From Riptortus pedestris (lineage: Eukaryota; Arthropoda; Insecta; Hemiptera; Alydidae): a stretch of 64,000 nt of DNA. The stretch spans positions 7,236,001-7,300,000 of the forward strand of contig CM032229.1 in the NCBI GenBank assembly GCA_019009955.1, given 5' to 3'. Below the pieces are notes generated by a model. That model was not told the DNA's origin and did not search any database. It was given only the letters and a program-made list of their open reading frames with translations. Below are positions 44,313 to 56,400 of this stretch, piece after piece. Both the position numbers and the translations under genes were made by a program. Within the stretch, counting starts at the first letter, position 1, and every line of letters begins with the position of its first letter.

Positions 44313-45388
44313 TATATATAGAGAGATAGATTTTCCTGTACGTTACTAGTTGCCGATAGCCTAGAATGGTGTGCATTGCATGGAAGGGAGTTCCGACATC
44401 ACTGATAACAGCTTCTTTATTCACTATCTCCCCAATCAGAATAGCCGATATCAATCTACAAGCCTTTTCATCCATTCCTAGTTCTCTTTTAAGTATTTTT
44501 CGTTGTATCTGTTTTTCTTGTATTGATTTGTTTTTCATCCATCATCCATGTATCTTCTTAGAGTTTCGTAAATTCAGGACATTGGTGTTTTTACCATTTT
44601 CTGGTTATTACTCGGATGCACGCTGTACTATAAACTAAATAGCGGCTTACATTTTGATGGAATTGAATACTCCCCAATAGCCAACTTACTATCATGCATA
44701 TTATTTGAGAATGTAGGGTTTACTAACTTCCCCCAGACAACCAAAAGTCCGTCCCACACGAAGGTTTACAATAGATAAATATATATACTGTTCAATATTT
44801 ATTTTTTCAGTGCTTCGAGAAAAATTAAAAAACAACAACAATATAATGAAACAAAGGAACCAACTAGAAGAACAAAATTATAGTAATGATTTAATAAATA
44901 CAAATAAATAATTACGATAAAAATAAAAAGATATATTCAAACTATTAATAATGGGGAATGTAATTGACTAATTATAATAATAAACAAAGAAGATCTAGGT
45001 ACAGTAACTACGATATTATTTTAATAGACACAATTTAGAAGACTTGGTGTTACAGAATGAATTCCCATAAAACAAACGTTTTCGTAGTAGAGAAAAAACA
45101 AAGGTGAAATAGTGGACGAGTTTTGTTAGTTAGGGAGCATCATCACTGAACACAATGATAGTAGAGCTGTGTCGATAGAAGAATAGCACTTGCTAAGCAC
45201 GTCTTCCTAAATAAAAGAAGCATTTAGCTAAGAAGTATGTTAGCATAGGTACCAAATAAATGTTTGCTAAGTCTTTCGTATTGAGTGTGCTGCTTTACTG
45301 TAGCGGAAATCGGACTTTCGCGGAAAAGGATATATAATAGAAGCAATGGAAATGTGGATCTGGCGTAGAATCACTAGAACAAGTTGCA

Positions 45389-45421
<33 letters not shown>

Positions 45422-46064
45422 AACGTGTAAGTTCTAAATGAAGTAGTAAAGCAAAAGTCTTATTAACGCCATAGAAAATTGTAGGGTGAAACTTCTTGGG
45501 CATATCATAAGACAACGATTTCATCACAAATATATTTGAAGTAAGGTCGTTAGGCATAGGGAATGAGGGAGGTCAAGAAAATCCTATTTTGAAGACATTA
45601 AACTTTTTATGGATTTGGGTGGGGATTGTAATATGAAAAAAAACGGCTTCCGAAAGAACCTAATGGTTGCAATTACAATATCTACCTTTAGATCATGATG
45701 ATAGTGTTAGAGAGGGCTGTATTTTCAAGTACACCAATGATTATGGAAGAGCACATAGCAGAAAGTAGATGAAGCATAGAAGAATGCTGCTGATTCTCTG
45801 AAGAAGAATAAGATTCCAGTGTCAACATTAATCACAGCTCGAAATGAAGGTGACTCTCGTTTCAGCATTGACTTTCATCCATTACGCAACGCCACTTCAT
45901 CATCAGAACCTAAAATCAAAGAACCGTTCCAAGGACTCGACGCATCTTTAATCGACTTCCTAATGAATAAAACCAGCACAACAACTCCACTCCTTTCTAA
46001 TTATACAATAAACAAATATTTCGTTACGCCATAATAGCATTATAAAGAACTCTGTTGACAAGAA
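44313..46064. other. No gene recognised; poly(A) run
   Basis: Short ORFs without motifs. The A run at 45391-45419 is not accompanied by a recognisable retroelement. The plus-strand ORF 45819-46034 (71 codons) has no motif that I know. Confidence 0.35.
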
Positions 46065-46290
46065 AAAAAAATCCCTCATGCAGGGGCTACCTAAACTAAG
46101 CAAATTTCCCGCGTGAAGTGTTACAATAGATAAATCTACAAACCGGTAACACGGAACCACCGTGAATATTAAGTGAATAAATACAAACGATAATAAGAAA
46201 CCTCCCGACGGAAAGCATCTGAAATGTAAACAAACAGTTCTGCCATCTTCTTACCGGAAGATCTGAATTAATATGTTATATTCAGATAGT
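46065..46290 (+). repeat. Family X short variant, plus strand
   Basis: aaaatccctcatgcaggggctacctaaactaagcaaatttccc, then agataaatctacaaaccggtaac, tacaaacgataataagaaa and tctgccatcttcttaccgg. Confidence 0.7.
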
Positions 46291-46399
46291 TTTTTTATTA
46301 ATTGTTTTCCTTACCGGTCTAGAATATTTATATCAATCTATTCAGCTTTGAGAGGTTGGCTGGCATGATTGATTACGATTCATAGGCTTTCCGTTGTAG

Positions 46400-46556
46400 A
46401 GATTATTAACTTCTAAATCGACTGAAAGATTTCTCATTACAGTTTGTATTTATTCACTTAATATTCATAGTTTTGTTAGCAGTATGTAGATTTACCAACT
46501 GTAAACTTGCACGTGGGAAATCTGCTCATTTTACGCAACAACTGCGTGACGGACTT
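46400..46556 (-). repeat. Family X short variant, minus strand
   Basis: gactgaaagatttctcattacagtttgtatttattcac..agtatgtagatttac..cacgtgggaaatctgct..cgcaacaactgcgtgacggac. With the copy at 46065 it forms an inverted pair. Confidence 0.7.
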
Positions 46557-47094
46557 CAGCCATTAGTATAACCACAGTTTTGAGAGATGGTAAACTAGCA
46601 ACAAAAAGGTTAATAGACCTTTCATTATTATCTCTAATAAGTCTTTAACGTAGCAAATAAGTAACAACATCGGCCGATGATGTGATGTATCAGCAAGAAT
46701 ATTTTACTGCTCATCTTCAGTCACTTGCCCGAAAATAGGACAAGAACTTATCAGTCCAGATAAACACACTACATTCTTATGTCCCATGGCACGGAAACAG
46801 GACTTCCCCTATGATTTACCACAACTATTACAAATTATATGTATTAATTGTATTATATGCATTTGTACACATATGTATGTATTAATATACGTATATATAT
46901 ACATATGTTTTTTGTTCATATATACAACAACTAACCTGAAGGAGAAAATTACGACAATCATTAGCAAAAGCACCATTCTCAACCATTCATTTTCTATAAA
47001 TCTTCCACCCCCCTATCCCCTTTTTTGTTATAATATTCTGATCATGATTACCTGAATTTATTACTACGTTCATATATAATTATTTATTTTACTT
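46557..47094. other. No gene recognised
   Basis: A+T-rich with short TA/CA runs near 46860-46920; no gene seen. Confidence 0.35.
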
Positions 47095-47700
47095 TTGTTA
47101 TTTATTATTGGTTTTTCTTATTATTACTTGTTTTCTCTTATTTATTTTACTTTTGTTATTTATTATTGTCTTTTGTTATTATTACTTGTTTTCTCTTACT
47201 TTTGTTATTTATTATTGTTATTACTCTTTTTGTTATTTACTATTACTTGTTATTTTGTTCTTACTCCTGGTTTTCTCTTATTTATTTTACTTTTGTTATT
47301 TATTATTGCTCTTTGTTATGACTACTTGTTTTCTCTTATTTATTTTACTTTTGTTATTTATTATTGCTCTTTGTTATGACTACTTGTTTTCTCTTATTTA
47401 TTTTACTTTTGTTATTTATTATTGCTCTTTGTTATGACTACTTGTTTTCTCTTATTTATTTTACTTTTGTTATTTATTATTGTTTTTTGTTATTATTACT
47501 TGTTTTCTCTTATTTATTTTACTTTTGTTATTTATTATTGATCTTTGTTATTAATACTTGTTTTCTCTTATTTATTTTACTTTTGTTATTTATTATTGAT
47601 CTTTGTTATTACTACTTGTTTTCTCTTATTTATTTTACTTTTGTTATTTATTATTGCTCTTTGTTATTACTACCTGTTTTCTCTTATTTATTTTATTTTT
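47095..47700. repeat. 58-bp minisatellite
   Basis: The unit begins ctcttatttattttactttt. Starts occur at 47275, 47333, 47391, 47449, 47507, 47565, 47623 and 47681, exactly 58 bp apart, with degenerate copies back to about 47095. Each unit contains ttgttatttattattg. The plus-strand ORFs here are hydrophobic repeat artefacts. Confidence 0.95.
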
Positions 47701-49940
47701 ATTATTTTTGACTTTTGAAAGGGCAAATCACCTTTGTTGTGATGTCCATAAATAAATAAATCTCACAAATCATCTTCACTCCAGATACTCCTCCGTATCA
47801 TCAGATTTTCCTTCTTTGTTGGCATCATAACACTTTATGTTCGCCGTCAATGAAAGCTTATCACAATTGATTAACGGGTTTTATATAACTTTATTAAAAA
47901 AAGACAAATATCAACAATAAAATAATATCCTTTGAAATGTATACAAATCGGACAAAATAACCTGAGCAACGCAATAAATAAGAAGCGGTATAACACAATG
48001 TTATTGATACTAGAGAAAGTCTTTTATGTTTTTTACTCTATGAGACGCGCATGTTTGCTACTCCATTACCCTCAAATTAGTCTGGTGAAGTAAGAGTGTT
48101 TAAAATACTGAAGAGTAATAACCCATAAGTACAAGTAATTACTAAAGTGTAAGAGTAAAGGAAAGGTCATGTAGGAGTAGAGATTTATTACAGCTGTAAG
48201 AGAGTCCATGATTAGACTCATTATATATAGTGGATGGGTGACCGGCTAGAATTGGGTTCTGAACATCTCGGCCTTGGAGTTGGCTCCTGAACTTTGGCAG
48301 AGAGATCGTGATCAGCCTCCACCATTCTTCAAGATCTTATTGACATTCCCATGCTGAGGAATTCTCCCACATTCAATACAATATCTCACAATCATAATGG
48401 TTCTCTTTGTTATCTCCTATTTTTCAAAAGTTAACTGTTTCCGTATTGTACTAGATATCCTGTATATGCGTTCATCGAGCATATTTCCCACCAGCTGAAA
48501 TCACACCCAGATGACATATCTAGTGATATAGGCCTGTATTAACCCACTGGAGTAAGTACCAAGTGCAGTACCGTTATTTTTGAGAAGATCAGTGCAGTGC
48601 CGAGTTTTTATGAAGTTCAGTGATTGTGAGTGAGTTATTGGACTATACAATAAGAAGAATAGTAAAGCTAATGAGTGCATACTGTGAGTAGAAGTTAAGA
48701 ATAATAAACCAAGTGTGTTGTGCATTGGTAAATAAATTGTGCAGTGATAAAAACACACAAGTTTAATTTTGCAATCCAAGAAAACTACAGCTAAGGTAAT
48801 TTACATCTCTGAAATTTAATTTGCTTCAATATTCACTATCTAATTTGAGTAAGGATGAATTTAGATATGAATGTCGCAAATTCCTTCTCGCAGATTGCTT
48901 TGGTGCAAGCAGTGAAGATTCGGTTTTTTCAAGTATTTGTGCTTAGACATTTTTTCTTCTGACTCTTAGGGTTTCGATTAGTAGAAATTAGGAGGACAAA
49001 ATTATATGTCGGTATTTTTATATTACTTTTAACCAATTAAGTAATGTAAATACAAATAAAAATAATTAATTACAAATTGAACCGAAGAAGAATTGCCAGA
49101 AGAATAAGTACAAAAATTAAATTAAATTTATGTGATAGAGATTAAATAAGTAAAAATATACATTTTTATATGGGCGCAAATAAGATCCACAGTGGTTAGA
49201 AAAGGGTGACCCGTAGACAACCCGTTCCAATTAGTTGTAGTAGGTAAAAGTGGACGTTAATAAATACTATAAATAATATGGTTTCATTGTGAGAAGATTT
49301 ATTTAATAGGAAAGAATTAACACTTAAGAGTAAAAATGGTAATGGAAAACATGATGTTTCTACGAGTAGAAAGAAGTAAGTTTACTAGTCATTAAGTAAG
49401 TTGGAAGTAAGTTTACTTTCCTTTATTTTTTAAAATATAAAATATCCTTTTATAATTTAATATAGCTCAAGTCACCTATATAAAATCATTAGTAAAAACG
49501 AAAAGCAGATCCTACTTCGCGCCTGGCCAATTGAGTTCACTAAGCATTGTTCTTTTCATTAATTTTACAATAGTTTGCTGTCAAATATATGTACGTTCGG
49601 TCGTCACATGCTCTAGCCGTTTTGAATTATTGTAAACCTATGTAAAAAGGTTCTAATTTATTCATGTCTTGGAGTTACTCAATTATCATTTACTTTATAC
49701 TTTTTATTTGTTCTATATTAGTTAAAAATGTGAATAAATTTCTACCTTTATTTATGTTAGTACATCTCACATTCCATTGTTTAAATGTATCTTTTCTTAG
49801 TGTGCTTTTAATATTAGATTTTGGTATTTGTCGGTAAACAATCGTTAATGAGTCTCTGGAATATGCTGGATGGTAGAAGAACCAATTGACTCCGGGTAGG
49901 CGCCTTTCGGTTATTATCCAGGCTACACAGCTATAATCAG
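47701..49940. other. No gene recognised
   Basis: Long A+T-rich stretch without convincing ORFs. I see no family X or transposon ends. Confidence 0.4.
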
Positions 49941-50020
49941 AAGGCACTGACGATGGAGCGCTGACTCCGAAAGTGCACTCTCCATAATATTAAAAACAGT
50001 AAAGGACAAGTCTTTTTTAC
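49941..50020 (+). repeat. Dispersed repeat with hammerhead-like core, copy 2
   Basis: 49943-49978 reads GGCACTGACGAT, a GGAG-cgctga-CTCC hairpin, then GAAAGTGCAC, followed by ccataatattaaaaacagtaaaggacaag. It matches copy 1 at 19395 and shares its plan with the fold-back elements. CTGACGA fits the CTGANGA hammerhead consensus, with one extra base before the hairpin. Confidence 0.6.
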
Positions 50021-51860
<1,840 letters not shown>

Positions 51861-52794
51861 AATCCGTTTCGCAGCTACCTTTCCGTGACCTAAGCAGCCT
51901 TTCCACCTGCTGGTAAGCCACACTAGTGATCTCATGTCATTACCTAGTCAGACTGAAAACAAGAAAATAAGAATTACTCGCGTAATATTTGAGTTAGGAA
52001 AAAAGCACAGATCAACTATTGTAGAACATCAAAAGTTTAACAAGATTGGTTCTATAAGCTTTTACGATCCGACTCATAATTACAAAGATATATTGAATTT
52101 CAGAATCCTCCTCTAAACCCTCCCTAATTCTAGTCCGTTTTCAGCCTATAACAATTACGATCTTTAGTGTTGACTGAAAGGTTAAATATGGGGTATGGTA
52201 TAGATCAAATATACATTTTCGACATAAGAACGTAGAAGTCATTGCCCAACGAATTGCCATGCATCTCGTATAATAAAGGTCTTTTTAAAAGAATATTTGG
52301 TATTTAATTTTAGGACAAAGAGTTTTATGATATAACAGCTTATTGTTCAAATGACTAGAGTAGGAGTTTACTACACGATGAAAACCACAAAATTCAAATA
52401 GGTCGGTTAATATTGAAGATAGAGAATAAATGTACATAACAACATTCATAGACATTTTAATTTGCAGTAAGATTAGTTATATGTTAATGTTTCTTTACGA
52501 CTTATAGTAACCCAGACATTTTAAAATTTTCGAAATTCTTCTCCTTTAACCTCCCCTCCCACTTTCCGATTTCTGAGATTAACGAACATAACGTTTCTTT
52601 TTATATTAAAGGATTAAATATCGAGTTTGGTAACGATCAAATGAAAATTGCGACCGCTAGAGCGTTAAAAGCCAAATGTAAAAATATATTTAATTTTGAA
52701 TGGGCCTCATTTTCGTCATCTCCTGCATATTTGAGGAAATTTTTAGAAAATCGCGCCATGAGTACAACCTCAATAGTTGATTTCTCAATTGATG
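51861..52794 (+). repeat. Family X, degraded long copy
   Basis: A 5'-like aaaatccgtttcgcagctac..gacctaagcagcc, two body segments (51950-52190, 52370-52640) and a 3' part (cctcattttcgtcatctcctgc, gagtacaacctcaatagttgatttc). The final hairpin is lost. Confidence 0.65.
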
Positions 52795-53370
52795 ACCCGC
52801 CTCTTAGCTGGAAGGCTTGTGGTTCACTCCATGATCAAAGATAGTGGATGGGCTTTAGGATGCAGTGCATAGATACTCTGATATTCCTCTGTCCTTAATG
52901 TCATTACCAAGAGACATGTAAAAACGCTACTTTTCTGATATATCGATCACGCCATCTTGGGTGATGCGGCTGAACAAGAACCGTAACTTCTTATCTCGAT
53001 TTTCAAGGCCGAATGAACAAATTCTTTTGTAACTTCAACATTTAATTCGGGAATTATTTCTATAAGCTTTCAAGTAAATCTTCGAAGCCACATCAAGGTC
53101 GGATTACAAATTGTCTCTATTTGGTGTTTGTCAAGCCGCGAGCAAGTGTGACACCTGTCACAACTGCTGGAACCTTGGCAATGACATTAAGAAGAAGTTG
53201 GTCGTGTATGAAGGCTGTCCGAAGCATTTTTGACGTACTATCAAGATATAGTGTGTGTGTTGGTAATAGTGATAAGATCCCTAGTGCACGGTAGGCTGGA
53301 GCTGGCTGTAAAGCCCCACCTGTTACATGCTTGATAAGATATTGCGAGAGGTGAGGTCGGAGGGGAGGAC
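52795..53370. other. Upstream region of the cuticle gene
   Basis: A tRNA-like cttagctggaag..gtggttcactcc (52803-52835) hints at a SINE head directly after the family X end. The rest up to the TATA box is single-copy as far as I can see, including a short gt run near 53251. Confidence 0.35.
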
Positions 53371-53414
53371 TATATAAGACCTACAACATCTTCACTTCGG
53401 CACGCATATCAGTC
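53371..53414 (+). promoter_or_regulatory. Core promoter of the cuticle gene
   Basis: TATATAAG at 53371-53378 and an arthropod initiator TCAGTC at 53409-53414, followed 22 bp later by the start codon. The 40-nt spacing is longer than the usual 30, so the exact start is uncertain; tcactt near 53392 is an alternative. Position just upstream of the MKV exon supports it. Confidence 0.65.
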
Positions 53415-53435
53415 AGACATTTCCTCAGGATTATC

Positions 53436-56400
53436 ATGAAAGTCGTAAGTACAGCTCTATCCAATGTGGAGTTTTTTTTAGTTTCCCTCCAATGATTCTC
53501 CACGAACCACAAAATATCAGAAACCGATATAGAAGCTGGTTCATAAGTGGTTTATTACTTATTTGGGAAAAGTCCGTCACGCAGGGGCTGCGTATACAAA
53601 GCAGATTTCTTTCATGCTGCTATAACACTCTAGTAATCTCATCTTATCCCATGTTCGTACAGAAAACCAGTTCTCAATTCTATGGAAAAACCGATGAGTA
53701 GAACGCTGAAAAAGAGAATACGAATTACTTGATTAATATAGAACATCAGTAGCTTAATGAGGTAGATTCTACAGCATTTTATGATCCTATTGATGATATC
53801 GCAGATACTTGTTAATTGTAGGATACCCAGCAACCAACATTCCAGGTTTGATTTCAGTCAATTACAATTATCGTCTTAGGCGCTGCTGAAACTTTTAAAT
53901 ATCCAGTAAGGTATAGATCAAGTAAACCAAAATTTGGTTTTTCAACTTCGAATAATGAGGTTCATGACAAAACGGCTTTATTTTTAATATTACATTAGTA
54001 GGAATAGGGGTTTACTGATGGCTGTTAACTAAAACAAAAAAAAATCAACCATTCGGCTAATAATCGAGATAATGTGAAGTTACATATATAAGAATGAAGA
54101 GGGGCGAATTTCGAAAATTCAAAATATTTCCATTACTATGGTGTTATGTAGAAGTTTTCACTATTTCCCATTTAACCGAGGTATTGGCATTTTTTTTAGA
54201 TTTCTGCCTTCGGTAAACTCCCACTTTCAGTCATTGCACTTGAAAAAATAAGAGAATTTTATTTTATCATGAAACGTCTTATTCCAATTTTAAATACCAA
54301 ATATTGTTTTCAACGGACCTTTATTATGGAAGATACATGCAAATAGTTAGATGACTTTTTTTTGATTTTTTTTTTTTTTTTTTGTAAATAGAGAATATTT
54401 GGTGAGATTATATCAGTCATGCGTCATAGCAAACATGTGGGAAATCTGCTTAGTTTACGCAACCTTGCGTGATAAACCATTTATATAGATGATATTTGTA
54501 TTAGTTCAATATTACCCTCTTGTACATTAATGGAGAATATTTATCATAGAGCGTAGTAGTAAATTACCATTATTTAAATTCTTCTTGTATCATTTATTTA
54601 ATTGTAAAAAAATTTTAAGTATTTTTTTAATTGCATTTATTTGTATATTTTGAGGAGGCCGCCATCTTCCTGTTAGCAGTGAGTGCAGTAGTTGCTCAGA
54701 GAGGCCCACTCCTTTCCAACCCTAACAGTTTGAACGATGTGCCAATCCTGTCGTTCGTCAATGACAACAACTACGATGGATCATATCGATACAGGTAAAG
54801 TAACAAAAATACTCAACGCTATGAAAATGAGTAAAATTCTATGTAATCTGATAATACACTGGCAGTATAGGCCCTCATTTCTGGGCCAAGGGAAACATTG
54901 GTTCAGGAAAATTCAAAATGTCACCGTTGGTATGACTGGGATCGAAAATTGTTACAGAACCCATCTTAACCCTGGAGTAGTCGCGTGATTAACAGTTACA
55001 TGAATGGTCGCATGGTTGACCAGTGTCACCCACAGAATGATTTTGTTTTTGGTATCCTATAATTTAATTACTTACCTAATCATTAATCTTTATGCCTTAC
55101 TGTAATGGTAGAAAAGGTTTATAAATAAAAACAATCTTGAAAAATATATTGTAAAAGCAAACAAAAGCATTTTTAAGTACTACCCCAATTTTAGTGTGGT
55201 TATAACACGTTACGATTTCAGGCTTAGACAACTCACCTGTTTCCTCATCGATATAATAGTCATGATGCAAAATTGAGATTAGGAGAACTGCCCGATTCCT
55301 TTTGGACAGTAAGAATCTAGTGTGCAGCCTTCTTGAAGATCAAACATTGACGAGAATGCAGAGCGGTGTTTGTTTGGTTTCCTTGGGGATTTCAGTTTTG
55401 TTTTTTCGGAGGGTACCAACATATGTGAGCCCTTTAGTTTCTAACAATTTCTTGGCCATAGGAATACTGCTGAACCAATTGTCTCCAGTTATATTCCTGT
55501 GGGATCCTTTTACCGGTTCCACCAATCTCAGTACAACGTCTATGGGTGAATTACTCAACCGGTATGGACCCTCCGGTTGAACACCTACATATGTTTCCAA
55601 GTTGAACGTATATGTCATTTTAGCATCTACTAGTGAGAATGTTTTGATGCCGTATTCAGCTGGCTTATTTGGAATGTATTGCCTAAATGGGCATCTGCCC
55701 CGGAGAGCTAATAACTGCTCATCTATGGTGATATATTCACTCGGAATGAAGAATTTGGGGAAGTTATTATTTACAATTTTAAACACCTCTCTGATTGGAG
55801 CAAATTTATCAATTTCTGCACGTGAAAAACTCTATCATGCATATATTGAATCGTAAACATCTCAGCAGAAAAGCAAATCTTTGCCTACTCATTGAAAGGT
55901 AACATGACTCCATGCCGTTTTCCCTAGGAATTGTCCCACAATTTTTGAATTTCTATTGAAAGAAAGCAATCGAAATAGATGAAGAATAACAAATTGGTAA
56001 ATATCTATCTCATAAAACAAATTGCTAAAGAAAAAATTACTTACCGGTAAAATATCTTAAACGGTCGCGTGGGGGACACTTGTCAACCAAACTAGTTTGA
56101 GGTGGAATACTTTTCTTACGTGAAGGGTAAACTGAACGACGACACTGTAGATTCGAACAATAGGGTCTTCTTGGAAGATACGGGAAGGGAAAGAATGGTG
56201 GGAGTTAGTGAAAGGGAATGACTCATAAAAATTGACAGGTGGGTGACAATTGTCAACCGCGCGACTGCTCTAGGGTTAATAAACTATTGATTCTATACAA
56301 TCGTTCTTTTATCAATTTTCTCCTAACTTAAATACTAAGCGAGTTATTCTCACTTTCTTGGTTTCAGCTGAAGTCCCCCTAATACCACTTACCGGATTTT

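Noticed and set aside
47095..47711. Hydrophobic ORFs of 94-115 codons
   Set aside because: Translated 58-bp minisatellite; the apparent membrane segments follow from T-richness.
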